A DNA stretch of 64,000 nucleotides from Symbiodinium natans (Eukaryota > Sar > Dinophyceae > Suessiales > Symbiodiniaceae), in NCBI GenBank assembly GCA_905221605.1, contig CAJNDS010002202.1, forward strand, positions 135,001-199,000, read 5' to 3'. The notes below the pieces were generated by a model, which made no database searches, was not told the DNA's origin, and was given only the letters and a program-made list of their open reading frames with translations. A program made the translations under genes and the position numbers. Shown here piece after piece: positions 42,101 to 53,245 of the stretch (the stretch's first letter is position 1; every line of letters starts with the position of its first letter).

Positions 42101-45051
42101 GGGTTTAGGGTTTAGGGTTTAGGGTTTAGGGGAGTCAGGGGGTAGAGGGCTTAGGGCTTGGGAATTAGGGTGACCAATACACACCACAAAGTGCGGAAGT
42201 ACAGAGACCTCTCTGTTGAAGCTAGTACAGGAGCCCAAATAGTTACCGATAGTATCCCCATTTCGTCCCTGGATCAGGAGAAAGCAAAAGACAGCAGTAT
42301 ACCAATATTAAGTGTACGTACATATATATATATATAGATATATTATTTCTCTATGTGTTTTCTTCATTCATTTACTTGTCGATTATTGATATATGTATAT
42401 ATTGAAACAATATATATATATATATATACACATGTGTGTGAGAAAAAGGCCCCTATAACCATGCTGTCTTTTCTCCTCCGGCAAGGGAGTGTGGCCGCCA
42501 TAGCCCACAACGGTCATGCCCACGCCAGATGGCTGCCCACCTGGAAAACGGAAGCGGCTCATGCATGGAAACATGCCCAAAAACACCCCAATACACTGCA
42601 AAGCCCGAAGATCGAAACCTACAGACATTCAACCCCTAAACCCTAAACCCTAAACCCTGAGCTCTAAATCCTAAACCCTCGAGTTTTGGGCTCAGTTGCT
42701 GAGTTTCACCATATAGGAGTTCGATGTGCAGTTTAGGGTTTTATGGTTTAGGGGTTTAGGGGTTGAGGGGTTTAGGGTTTCGGGCTAGCGTCCCAGCCTT
42801 TGGTGGTATAGAGCACAATGGGCTTGTGCTTGGTGCTGCCCTCGGCCTCCTCGGTCCAGGCGAAGCCGAGATGCTTGTCGCACCTGGCGTCTCTCTGGGG
42901 CTTTAGGGCTACTTGGAGGCTTAGGGGTTTAAGGTTTATATAGGGTTATAGGGTTATGGGGCTATAGGGTTTAGGGTTATGGTTTAGGGTTTAGGGTTTA
43001 GGGCTTAGGGTCTCCGGCCGCCCAGTCGGAAGTCGCACAAAACTAGGGTACTCTTGCTATTCGTTGTTCTGTTTTAGTGTGAGCCCTCAATTGCGGAACC
43101 CTTGTACACCACTTACATACCCTACAAACCCAAAGGGTCCATCTTGTACAAAAGGCAAGGGACCGTATCAAGGGACCATGTAACTAGCCCTAGACCCTAA
43201 ACCCTAAACCCTAAACCCTAATGTAAGTGTAACTTCCCTTTATAGGTGCAGCAAAGGGTCCGCACAGTTTGCTTGTGCCAGCCTTTGGCCTTCAACGCCT
43301 CCTCTCCCATTGGGAGCTCCTGCGTTTAGGGTTTAGGGTTTAGGGTTTAGGGTTTAGGGTTTAGGGTTTAGGGTCTAGGTCTTCGGGCTTGGGGGAGAGG
43401 GGGGGGCGAAGTTGCTGTCTGGGCTGCGAAAGGGTTTAGGGTTTAGGGCCGTTTAGGGTTGAGGGTTTAGGGTTTAGGGAGCTCCAAAGAGCACTAGGTT
43501 TTAGGAATGTGTAGTTTAAGGTATACTTTGGAATCAAGGGGTATTGGGCTTTTCGGGGCAAGTCTCTTGGTGTGGGATTTCGAGGTGTTGATGGGGAACC
43601 GTCACCCCTCGTACTGGTTTTACCAACCGACCTTGGTGTTGCTGCCGAATTTATCACCTACCCAGCGAAACCTACACACCTCAAACGCTACCCTCAACAA
43701 TAAACCTTAAACCCTACACCCCCAAACCCAAAACCCCAAACCCCAAACCCCAAACCCTAAACCCTAAACCCTAAAACCTAAACCCTACTCTGAAGGTCGA
43801 GGCACCGCGTACTGCAAGAAGCTGCGCTCCAGCTCGTGGCCTGAAAAGCGCTCAGCTTTACGGCTTAGGGTTTAGGGTTTAGGGTTTAGGGTATAGGGTT
43901 TAGGGTTTAGGGTATAGGGTTTAGGGTTTAGGGTTTAGGGTTTAGGGCATAGGGTTTAGGGTTTAAAGGGTATATTTGGGGCCCTAATTCCTTCATTCTG
44001 TACTAAGGGGGATTGGCTCAATGGACATCAGGGAGAGAATCAGGTGTAGGAAAGTGACTATTTGCTTGAGAACACCGACAAATTAAATGATACTAATCCC
44101 CTATACCACCCTTATATTAAGCAATGTTCAATTCTTGATTTGTTTTTTTTGCGGGGGGGGGGGGGGGGAAGAGAACCGAGAAGCAAATGGTAGAAAGAAA
44201 GGCGGCTTGGTGTCAATCGATTTACAGTGTGCGTGTCGGATTCAACGCTGACGTATGACTAGAGCCGACAGGCCAACTAAAAGTAAGCATCAAATCAGGA
44301 GAGCACTCTTGTGAATGTTCAGAGAAGAGTCGGATATCAACCAGCAGCAGCACTCAACCCTAAACCCTCAACCGCGTTCCAACCTGCAGGCACTTGAAAC
44401 ACTGGACCCTAAACCAGAAACCCTAATCCCTCAACCTTTCCAGTGTCTGCTTCTTCTTTATTCCGAAACCTCTGCCGAAGAAATGCCTAGCCGATCGAAG
44501 ATGCTAAGCCAAGCCACGATCTTCGAATACCCCCCTAAGTGCATGAGGACTCCTTCTACCCTTAAGGGGCTCAAAGTTTAGGGTTACGGGTTTAGGGTTT
44601 CGGGCTTGGGCATTTCGGGCTTTAGCCTTATGGGCTTAGGGGGGTGTATAAGGGTTTGGGGGGATGACGAATGTGGGGTTTGGGGGTCCATGGACCGACA
44701 TTTTTAGTATATACTTGGGCCTTGGAGGGGTTGCCATATAGCAGCTTTAGGGCCCAGGTATATACCCTTAGGGTAACTTGTACGATCCAAACGCAAGAAG
44801 TTGAACATGGGACTTGCTAGATGTCAGGGAGAAAGGAAGAGGCATGAGGAACGACTAGGAAAACTCAACCCCACTCTTCCCTGAAGCCAAAGCAACAAAC
44901 CCTAAACCCTGAACCCTAAACCCTAAACACAGGAGCCTCCAAAGTGGCCGTGGCTGCCGTGGTTGCCGTGGCCCAGGCGCAGAGAATCCCCCAGCTGCCC
45001 CGCGGACGCGCGCGCCAAGAGCACAGCGCTGGCCGCAAGGTAAGGAAACAT
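39106..45051 (-). CDS. Spliced gene model, secreted protein, 3' end not found
   Basis: Proposed exons on the minus strand: 45051-44931, 43840-43791, 43319-43234, 42883-42790, 41363-41313, 41133-41071, 40225-40166 and 39175-39106. Phases agree at every junction. Exon 1 starts MFPYLAASAVLLARASAG, a clear signal peptide, then a Gly/His segment; a CTCACAG acceptor lies 2 bp before the ATG. Later exons contain ELPMGEEALKAKGWHKQTVR, CDKHLGFAWTEEAEGSTKHK, EQMKWATESPMGPISIT, IDVAFRSGDIICSGEK, KKDDVATVGTTLLERQ and PHRLIVNPKSDSSSMTLPIT. Donors are GT, GC or GA; most acceptors are AG|G. Introns hold heptamer blocks and TIR elements. The intron at 41134-41312 is a family C element. Some donors were chosen to fit phase, so single boundaries are less sure than the whole. 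A possible extra exon lies at 39669-39734. Product family unknown. Confidence 0.5.
39364..39493. mobile_element. Family I TIR element, copy 2
   Basis: TCTTATCTTAAGTAGGGTGT and ACCCTACCTCATATGTAGGG at the ends; interior CAACACTCACC-type blocks as at 28777-28908. Confidence 0.55.
40230..41065. other. Intronic/intergenic heptamers and CCCCAAAA tract
   Basis: 40430-40560 is a C/A-rich tract of CCCCAAAACC-type units, 40660-40760 a TTTAGGG/TTGAGGG/TTTTGGG block, and 41010-41065 a CCCTAAA array. Island 40785-40900 is open on plus and minus. Within the gene model this is intron 40226-41070. Confidence 0.6.
41134..41308. mobile_element. Family C introner-like TIR element with heptamer block
   Basis: 13-bp ends CTTAGTTGCTGAG and CTCAGCTACTAAG are inverted repeats (12/13). 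GCTC is duplicated on both sides (41130-41133 and 41309-41312). Read on the minus strand the insertion is GAGC-element-GAGC, and a GA-AG intron (41312-41134) removes exactly one duplication plus the element, rejoining ISIT-EPTAR in frame. A TTTAGGG block (about 41201-41263) sits inside and is absent from the copy at 56905-57006. Confidence 0.8.
41885..41915. repeat. Long poly-C run
   Basis: Run of about 21 C. Comparable runs occur near 9757, 14551 (G), 28235 (G), 44153 (G), 45174 (G) and 54857. Confidence 0.95.
42076..42400. other. Heptamer block, unassigned DNA, TA-rich run
   Basis: TTTAGGG block 42080-42130, about 170 bp unassigned, then TA dinucleotide runs 42321-42430. Confidence 0.6.
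44683..44775. mobile_element. Family D TIR element
   Basis: GGGTCCATG start, TTTAGTATATACTTGGGCC and CCATATAGCAGCTTTAGGGCC interior as in 26380-26478; the right end is less clear. Confidence 0.6.
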
Positions 45052-46205
45052 GGCTGTGAGGGGGGGCAGAGGCCAGTGTTCAAAGGTTGCCCGGCTCACA
45101 AAGTTCCTCTCCGAGAGCCCAAGTGACCACAAGGAGTTGATGAGTCAGAGCCTCAAACGTGCGGAACCATGTGGCGGGGGGGGGGGGGGGGGGGTCGTAG
45201 GTCCAACCCGACCAGACCCTCACAAAGCACTGCAAAAACAGGAGTGAACCCTGAGCCTTGAAACGAACAGCCCTTAATAGAGACGATAATAGGGGAGGGC
45301 GCACAATAACCACCATTAAGGACTGTCAGACCCTTATACCCTCAATCGGGATCCTAGTACAGTAGGGGGAGGACTCCAATCTCTATCAAGGACTGTTAGT
45401 ATAGGGGGGCACATCTCAAGTGCTAGCTCTGAAAGGTGTGCCGGGAAGACTACAGACATAGCAGAAGAAGAGGCACTAAGCTGGGTTAGGCCGACTTCTA
45501 CTTCGGAAAAAAAGAGGCTCCTTGACTTACTTCGCTGAAACCCTCAACCTCTAACACCCTGAACCCCTAAACCCCTAAACCCCTAACCCCCTAACCCCCT
45601 AACCCCCTAACCCCCTAAACCCCTAACCCCCTAAACCCCTAAACCCCTAAACCCTAAACCCTAAACCCCAACACCTAAACCCTAAACCCTAAACCCTAAA
45701 CCCTAAAACCTAAGGTCTCGGGCAAGGGCCTCTCTGCAAGCCTGAAAGATGTAAAGCTTCCCACCACGACATCAACTAGACCCGGGAGTTTAGGGTTTAG
45801 GGTTTAGGGTTTAGGGTGTAGCCTAGGAATAGAAAGGTACCCCTTTTGGCTTTAAGGAAATTCTCAGGGAACCCCAACTCTAAAAAAAAGGAGATGCGGG
45901 CCTAGTTCCGGTCCTAGTCAACACCGTTTGCGCAGGTGGTCACTAGGTCACTAGTTCAGAAGACTGGGGCTGCAGGCCGAATTGTAGCAGGATCCCCAAC
46001 TCCTAAACCCCAAACCCCAAACCCTAAACCCTAAACCCCAAACCCTAAACACCTAAACCCTAAACCCCCAACCCTAAAACCCTAAATCCCAAATAATCTT
46101 CCTTCATTCTAGAAGATTTTGGAGAATCTGGGAACATTCTCCTCCCACAAGACCCGTCAGAGGCTGGCGCCAAATAGGAGCCGCAAGTCTGCTAGTGACC
46201 CAAGC
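45052..46205. other. Upstream region of the gene model, variant arrays
   Basis: 45174-45194 is a run of about 20 G. 45255-45415 holds a diverged hairpin with GGACTGT(T/C)AG motifs like 62921-63005. 45560-45720 is a CCCCTAAC/CCCTAAA array. 45830-45925 resembles diverged family A. 46000-46090 is a CCCTAAA/CCCCAAA block. No promoter motif recognised. Confidence 0.5.
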
Positions 46206-46211
46206 CCTGCA

Positions 46212-46314
46212 TCCCTCCAATTCCTAAACCCTAAACCCTAAACCCTAAACCCTAAACCCTAAACCCTAAACCCTAAACCCTAAACCCTAAACCCTAAACC
46301 CTAAACCCTAAACC
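46212..46314. repeat. Interstitial telomere-like array (CCCTAAA)
   Basis: About 13 perfect units. Confidence 0.95.
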
Positions 46315-46878
46315 AAGTCAACGATTTCAGGGCTTCACGCTCTAAGCCGGACGCCTTCAGCTTTTGCCGAGCTTGGAACCATCATTTAGCTGATGGCTGC
46401 GTAGGGTTTAGGGTTTAGGGTTTAGGATTTAGGGTTGCGCAGTTGAATTTGATGGGTCGGCTCATGAAAGACCCTGAGCATTTAGGGTTAGGGTTTAGGG
46501 CTTAGGGCTTTAACATCACCAATCTGGATCGCATCCTCATCTTATGTTCGTGAACTTGCCTGCGGTCAGCCGCATATAGGTAGACGTCTGCATGCAAGGG
46601 ACAAGAAGTTGGGAAACTCCAAAAACCAAAAGGCCCTGAAGCCCCAAACCCCTAAATCCCCAAACGCCCAAACCCCAAACCCTAAACCCCTAACCCTAAA
46701 CCCTAAACCCCAAACCCCTAACTCAAACCCTAAACCCTAAACCCCCAACCCTAAACCCTAAACACCACCCCTAAACCCTAAACCCTATACCCCAAACCCT
46801 AAACTCCTAAACCCCTAAACCCTTAAACTCCTAAACTCCTAAACCCCTAAACCCCAACACCCCGAAACCCAACTCCAC

Positions 46879-46957
46879 CAAGCTTGGCGCGCCTCGATAT
46901 CCATGGGCTCCGAGAGGAAGGCGTCGGTTAACACCTCTTGGGATCCCTCCAGTAGCC
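46879..46957 (-). CDS. Candidate exon, acidic
   Basis: TTTAG acceptor from the heptamer block, then two bases, 25 codons and two bases to a GTGGAG donor. Contains LLEGSQEVLTDAFLSEPMDI and EARQ. Amphipathic, protein-like. Family not recognised. Confidence 0.5.
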
Positions 46958-47035
46958 CTAAACCCTAAACCCTAAACCCTAAACCCTAAACCCTAAACCC
47001 TAAACCCTAAACCCTAAACCCCTCAAGGGAAGCTC

Positions 47036-47760
47036 GCAAGATGTGGGGGGCCCCCAAGGTTCGAGGCTCTTGGCTTTAAACAAAAAAAAGGTGCACTTGC
47101 TTCGGGACTTGGCGTTCAGGGTTTAGGGTTTAGGGTTCAGGGTTTAGGGTTTAGGGTTTAGGGTTTAGGGTTTAGGGTTCAGGGTTTATCTGTGTAGAGT
47201 CATTGCAGCTTGTCTTCTTGATTTGGGGAAGGGGTTGGAGGGACAAGGATGGTGTTTAGTACCCTTTCTTCCTCTTTTGTTGACGGGTTCGCGTCGGTTT
47301 TCCCTTGCAAAGCCCTAAGCCCAAAACCCGTAGCCCCGACAGGCACACCTGTTTTACTCTGAGGCTACCCTAAACTCTACTAAACCCTAAACCCTGAACC
47401 CTGAACCCTAAACCCTAAACCCTAAACCCTAAACCCTAAACCCTAGACCCTAAACCCCAAACCCCAAACCCTAGAAAACCCTAGAAAACCCTGAGCCCTA
47501 TACTAAGCGACAAGAAATGAAGATGAGCAGGAGTGCATGCTTGCAGTGTACGGCAACATCCCACGAAGCCGTGTCCCTCTAGGGTTTAGGGTTTAGGGTT
47601 TAGGGTTTAGGGTTTAGGGTTTAGGGTTTAGGGTCCCTCACAGTCCCCAGGCTTTAGCCTTAGGGGCTCCGACTCTGAAAGTCCTACACGTTTGGGGCTT
47701 TGGGGTCTCATAAAGTAGGGCTTAGGGAAGTCTATGGGCCCTGAGACGTTCACAGGCAGG
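47036..47760. other. Heptamer blocks and short islands
   Basis: TTTAGGG block 47113-47188, CCCTAAA block 47380-47470 and TTTAGGG block 47580-47632, separated by 100-190 bp islands without a clear gene. Confidence 0.55.
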
Positions 47761-47766
47761 GCCTCA

Positions 47767-47911
47767 ACCCTAAACCCTAAACCCTAAACCCTAAACCCTA
47801 ACCCTAAACCCTAAACCCTAAACCCTAAACCCTAAACCCTAAACCCTAAACCCTAAACCCTAAACCCTAAACCCTAAACCCTAACCCTAAACCCTAAACC
47901 CTAAACCCTAA
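47767..47911. repeat. Interstitial telomere-like array (CCCTAAA)
   Basis: About 20 units with two CCCTAA 6-bp length variants, indicating slippage. Confidence 0.95.
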
Positions 47912-49255
47912 CAGCGGTCCCAGTTGCCTCCGACTGCTTCTTTAATCCGCAGCTCAGACCTGAGGGTCCAGAAGTGCTTCATCGGCCGGGTCTTTCTGGC
48001 TTCGTCTTTAGGGAGGAATTTATGGGGTTTAGGGTTAGGGTTTAGGGTTTAGGGTTTAAGGGTTTAAGGGCTTAAGGGTTTAAGGTTCAGGGTTCAGGGT
48101 TCAGGGTTCAGGGTTTAGGGTTTAGGGTTTAGATTTTAGGGTTTAGGGTTTAGGGGAGTCTCCCTCCCAGTGAGTATGTCTCTGAGAAGGGGGGACATGG
48201 GCATGTTCCTAGATGGCTTGAAGGTGTTCGGCTTTTAGGGGGGGCCCTAGGTTTAGGTTTAGGGTTCAGGGTTCAGGGTTTAGGGTTCAGGGTTCAGGGC
48301 TTAGGGTTCATGGTTTAGGGTCCTCTTCCACACCTGCGAGGGTGTGCCTGGTGTGGGGAAGCCCCGAAACAAGGAGAGTGCTGGGCAGCCCCAATTCGGC
48401 TTTTCTGAAGGTTTTTAGAAATTTCGGGGCTTAGGGTAGCTTCAAAAAACTAGCAGGGTTTAGGAGGTGGGTTTAGGAGTTCAGGGTGTAGGGGGGGCTT
48501 CTTACGAAGCCAGCCATACCTGTTGAACAGCCCACTTCGGCGCTCCGAAGTACGACTGGACTACAACTAGACATCGGAGTCGGCGCGTGAGTACCCATGA
48601 ACCTCCGAGTGCTCCCAAACCCTGAACACCCTCACACCCTCACACCCGGACACCCTCACACCCTCACACCCTAAACCCCTAAACCCCTAAACCCCTAAAC
48701 CCCTACACACCTAAAGCCCTAAAGCCCTAAAGCCCTAAAGCCCTAAAGCCCTAAACCCCTAAAGCCCTAAAGCCCCAAACCCCTAAACCCCAAAGCCCTA
48801 AACCCTAAACCCCTGAACCCCAATTCAAACTTATTTCCCTAAACCCAAAACCAAAAACCTAAACCCTGAACCCTGCCCTAATCCCCTAAGCTCTAAACCA
48901 AAAAACCAACAGAAGTTGGGTTTTTGGGCTCATAGGTGCCCCAAGAACGTCCCAGTGAAGTTTGCAGAGCCGAGATTGAAGGATTCGAGGGGTTTAGCGC
49001 TTGGGGCTTAGGGTTTAGGGCTAAGATTAGAATATTGGGGTTTAGGGGTTTAGGGCTTAGGTTTAGAAATTTTGGCAAGGGCCAATCCAATCGTACATTG
49101 CCCCTGCAACCCGAAACCCTAAAACCGAAATCCTAAACCCTAAGCCCTAAACCCTAAACCCCTAAACCCCAAACCCTATGAACCCTAAACCCTATGAACC
49201 CTAAGCCCTATGCACCCTAAACCCTAAACCCTGATGGGTGTCGCTTGTTTCTAGC
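47912..49255. other. TTCAGGG variants, CCCTCAC and CCCTAAAG variants, islands
   Basis: 48080-48160 and 48255-48310 are TTTAGGG/TTCAGGG blocks. 48608-48675 is a CCCTCACA array and 48676-48800 a CCCTAAAG/CCCCTAAA array. Islands are short and unassigned. Confidence 0.6.
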
Positions 49256-49258
49256 CAC

Positions 49259-49341
49259 CTTTCTGGCTTCCTCGCACTGGCGCCAAGGCTCCTCTACGAC
49301 ATAGTCGCCAGAGCGAGAGTGGTGGCAGTTGGAGGTTCCCA
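49259..49341 (-). CDS. Candidate exon with AAG|GTGGCT donor
   Basis: The minus frame contains VGTSNCHHSRSGDYVVEEPW and RQCEEARK, ending at a good AAG|GT donor. The acceptor side is not resolved. Unrecognised. Confidence 0.45.
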
Positions 49342-49858
49342 CGGTTTTAAAACTCACTTTAGGGTTTAGGGTTTAGGGTTTAGGGGTTAGGGGTTAGGGT
49401 TTAGGGTTTAGGGTTTAGGGTTTAGGGCTTAGGGTTTAGAGCTTAGAGGTTTCCACGGATCTAAAGCTTACTTTTCGGGGTTCGATGAAGTGGTGGAGTA
49501 GGGTTTAGGGCTTGGGGTTTAGGGTTGTAGGGTTTGGGAGTGTTTGGGGCTTGGGGTTTGGGATTTAGGGTGTAGGGAGTCTCCTCAATTGGGGGGTATC
49601 GTTGTAGGGTTAAGGCCCTAAACCCGACATCCACAACTCTAAACACATAAGCCCTAAGTTTCGGAAACCCCGAGCCCCCAGTTGTCGCGTTCAAAAGGCA
49701 CCAGAAATTCCCGCGTAGGTTGTGGGACGCGAGGTTGCGAGGTTTCCCACACCTCTTTTGCCAACCCATCGCACCTAAAAGAAGATTCATGGGGTTTAGG
49801 GTTGGGGGGTAAGGTTTAGGTGATTCTGCGATGAGAGGCGTCACGTGCCTCATGGTGT

Positions 49859-50036
49859 CTTCTTGGTAGCCCAGAAACCATACTATGGTACCCTTTTCTG
49901 GGTTGGTTACTTTATAATGGAACCCTAAACCCTAAACCCTCAACCCTAAACCCTAAACCCTAAACCCTAAACCCTAAACCCTAAACCCTAAACCCTGAAC
50001 CAACAAAAGGGAAAGCTGTACCACTGGGCTGCCAAG
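49859..50036. mobile_element. Family A TIR element split by a CCCTAAA array
   Basis: CTTGGTAGCCCAG (49862) and CTGGGCTGCCAAG (ending 50036) are inverted ends. GTGT at 49855-49858 and 50037-50040 may be the target duplication if three extra bases (CTT) belong to the element. A CCCTAAA array of about 75 bp (49921-49997) lies where the intact copy (26197-26308) reads straight through. Confidence 0.85.
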
Positions 50037-50096
50037 GTGTTGTTGTCAAGCCGACGGGGCCTTCTGCCCTCCTTGAAGATGGGGAGGATGCCAGAC
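50037..50096 (-). CDS. Coding fragment next to family A
   Basis: The minus frame contains SGILPIFKEGRRPRRLDNN. Dropping the neighbouring family A element and one GTGT copy continues the same frame leftward as TMRHVTPLIAE (49854-49820). The I-x-P-I-F-K-x-G string is reminiscent of non-LTR reverse transcriptases, but no other RT motif is visible, so that is only a possibility. Confidence 0.35.
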
Positions 50097-50100
50097 TTAG

Positions 50101-50860
50101 GGTTTAGGGTTTAGGGTTTAGGGTTTAGGGTTTAGGGTTTAGGGTTTAGGGTTTAGGGTTTAGGGTTTAGGGTTACGGAGCACGTGTTGAGGTGCAGAGG
50201 TTCCATGATCAGTTTGTGATCCAGGATAGGGTTTAGGGTTTAGGGTTCATAGGGTTTAGGGTTCATAGGGTTTAGGGTTCATAGTTTTTAGAGTTTAGGG
50301 TTCAGGGTTCAGGGCTTAGGGTTAGGGTTTAGGGTTTAGGGTTTCGGGTTTGGGGCTGTAGGGTTTTAGGGTTTACGGTTTAGGGAAAACCCCATATTTC
50401 CCCTCGAAACCCATGGAAACCCAAAGACTTCACCAAAAACGACCATCAACCCCAGCCACATGCATCCCAAGAAAGAGGACTACAAGGCTTGGATACCGAA
50501 AGCATAAACCCTAAACCCTAAACCCTAAACCCTGAACCCTAAACCCTAAACCCTCAACCCCCAAATCTCCTGCCCCCTGAACCTGGTGCTTGCCGGCTTG
50601 CCGGTGAAACTTTGAACCCTCGGTGGTGTATATATCCGACTCCTTCCTTCCTCTACAATTTGCCCTTAAGAGCCCGGTTTAGGGTTTAGGGTGTAGGGTT
50701 TAGGGTTTAGGGTTTACTTAAGCCTGTACCCCATCTTGAACCGCCAAGTAGGCCCGTATGCTCCCTCCCCACCTCTCTCAGAAACGGGTGCAAAGTGCCT
50801 TGCGCAACCGCCACCTTTCAGTGAGATGGCTCTTGTCCATCGTGCGGTGCACCGGAGCAG
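50101..50860. other. TTTAGGG arrays and islands
   Basis: 50101-50173 TTTAGGG array; 50225-50390 TTTAGGG units alternating with TTCATAGGG; CCCTAAA 50505-50555; short TTTAGGG at 50680-50712. Islands unassigned. Confidence 0.6.
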
Positions 50861-50861
50861 C

Positions 50862-51133
50862 TCCTAAACCCTAAACCCTAAACCCTTAACCCTAAACCCT
50901 AAACTCTAAACCCTAAACCCTCAACCCTCAACCCTAAACCCTCAACCCTCAACCCTCAACCCTAAACCCTAAACCCTCAACCCTCAACCCTAAACCCTAA
51001 ACCCTCAACCCTCAACCCTCAACCCTAAACCCTAAACCCTAAACCCTCAACCCTCAACCCTAAACCCTCAACCCTCAACCCTCAACCCTAAACCCTAAAC
51101 CCTAAACCCTCAACCCTCAACCCTCAACCCTCG
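50862..51133. repeat. Higher-order CCCTAAA/CCCTCAA array
   Basis: Runs of two to four CCCTCAA alternate with two to three CCCTAAA across about 38 units, a higher-order pattern that needs block duplication. Confidence 0.95.
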
Positions 51134-51871
51134 TTTCGAAGCTAGGAAGCTGGAAAAGCACCGCAAGGCAGCACGGAACTTGGACAGCTGTGACTCAGCG
51201 GCGCTAGGCTGGAAGAGACGGCTTCGCACTCTCAAGTGGGGGTTTAGGGTTTAGGGTTTAGGGTTTAGGGTTTAGGGTTTAGGGTTTAGGGTTTAGGTTA
51301 TAGGGCTCATACCCTCGCATGGATATATATATATATATATATATGTATCAAGGTCGCCGAGCTCTTTCCACCTGAGACCTGAGGAGTCACGCGCGAAACT
51401 TCATGAGAACCATGAGACAAACCTAGGCTGGCCCCTTAAACCTCCGAAAACGTTCCAAAAAACGATCCTCTTGAACCAGTAAGGGTCTAGGGTTTAGGGT
51501 TTAGGGTTTAGGGTTTAGGGTTTAGGGTTTAGGGTTTAGGGTTTAGGGTTTAGGGTTTAGGGTAGGGTTTAGGGTTTAGGGATCCTCTGAAACCGGGAAG
51601 GGCCTACCTATGCACAACTGTTAGAAATCCAAGCGAAGCCAGTGAGTACGGGGCATCGACCATCCCCGATCGTTTCTGTGATGGCCTTTGTGAACTAGGA
51701 AGAGTTTATTGAGGTCCCGATGAGGTCCCGAAACCCTACCCTAAACCCTAAACCCTAAACCCTAAACCCTAAACCCTAAACTCTAAACTCTAAACCTTAA
51801 ACCCAAACCCTAAACCCGGGTTTAGGGCACGGCGGAAGAGTGTCGAGGCTCGAGCCGAGCCACGTACTCAC

Positions 51872-51950
51872 TTGGAGCGATGTTGTGCAGAAGCTTCAGC
51901 AAACTCACAACTGCGGCACTTCAGCTGCTGCACGTGGGGGTTTCCGAAGA
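51872..51950 (-). CDS. Candidate exon, CxxC, strong donor
   Basis: The minus frame contains VQQLKCRSCEFAEASAQHRS and ends at AA|GTGAGT, a near-consensus donor. A single CxxC could be half a zinc ribbon, but the partner is not seen. Acceptor probably ACGTGCAG. Confidence 0.45.
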
Positions 51951-51959
51951 TAAGGGGTA

Positions 51960-52340
51960 CCTTCTTGATTAGGGTTTAGGGTTTAGGGTTTAGGGTTTAG
52001 GGTTTAGGGTTTAGGGTTTAGGCTTTAGGGTTTAGGGGTACATTCTTGGTTTCCTTAGTATAAGGGAATCTGGGGGTCCATATTAAGGCGTCCCCCTATG
52101 TGCGTAAACCCCCCTACCGACATCTGCCCTAAAGGCTAATTAAACCTTTCCTTAAGAACCCAAACCCAAAATGTTTTTGTAGGCTCTTGTTATAGAACCA
52201 CTTTTTAGGATTCCTGGAAAAGCCTGCCGAAAAAACAGGTTTTGGCTTCTTCAGGAACCCAAAACCCTAAACCCTTAAACCCTAAACCTCAATCCTCAAC
52301 CCTTCAGCCCTTCAACCCTTGAACCCTTGAACCCTAAACC

Positions 52341-52372
<32 letters not shown>

Positions 52373-53240
52373 ACCCTAAACCCTAAACCCTTGCGATGAA
52401 CAACGCTAGGCAGTTCTTACATCGGTGCAGCGCTGGTCCGATAGGTGCTTGCGAGCGTGCGCCTGGTTTGAAGAATACCCAGGGTTTAGGGTTTAGGGTT
52501 CAGGGTTCAGGGTTTAGGGTTTAGGGTTTAGGGTTTAGGGTTTAGGATTTAGGGTTTAGGGAACCTTGAACCAAAAAAAGGCAAAGGGTACCTCTGGGCT
52601 TCCAAGACCCTAAACCCTAAACCCTAAACCCTAAACCCTAAACCCTAAACCCTACACTTTGGTCGAGTACTACGAAGGGGATCCTCTGGGAAGAACAGGC
52701 AGGTCACGAATCAAGCCTCTTGGCGGTCTCGGAGACCTTCATGGTCAAGACCAAGCAGCCCATACTGGGCGGGGGGATGATCTAATGGGTTTAAGGGTTT
52801 AGGGTTTAGGGTTTAGGTGTGGGTTCTCAACCCGAAACCTTAAACCCGAACCCTAAACCGTAAACTTAGTTGCTGAGTTCATAAAGCCCAGACAGAGAAG
52901 CACAGACACCCCAAGCCCTAAACCCTAAACCCTAAACCCTAAACCCTAAACCCTAAACCCTAAACCCTAAACCCTAATCATCCCCCGCCCGCTCATAGAT
53001 GCTGCACTCCATTCCTTCGCATGCGCTTCGCTGCAGAACCCCAAGCTGGCCCATGCCAACCTTGGTCCTGCAACAGCAAAGAGGGCTTAGGATTTAGGAT
53101 TTAGGGTTTAGGGTTTAGGGTTAAGGTTTAGGGTTAAGGCTTTAGGATGTAGGGTTTAGGGTTTAGGATGTAGGGGTTAGGGTTTAGGATTCAGGGTTCA
53201 GGACCTAGGATGTAGGGTCTAGGGCCCCTAGAGAAAGCGA
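51960..53240. other. Heptamer arrays and islands
   Basis: TTTAGGG 51968-52030; CCCTTGAA/CCCTCAA 52300-52390; TTTAGGG 52482-52560; family A right-end fragment 52562-52605; CCCTAAA 52606-52650 and 52915-52975. Island 52658-52786 is open on plus (contains GILWEEQAGHESSLLAVSET) and ends in TAA. Island 52400-52480 is open on minus (contains LHRCKNCLALF). Confidence 0.5.
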
Positions 53241-53245
53241 CACAG

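Noticed and set aside
50037-50096. Call of a non-LTR reverse transcriptase from the ILPIFKEG string
   Set aside because: Only one short similarity; no neighbouring RT motifs. Kept as a possibility in the feature, not as a call.
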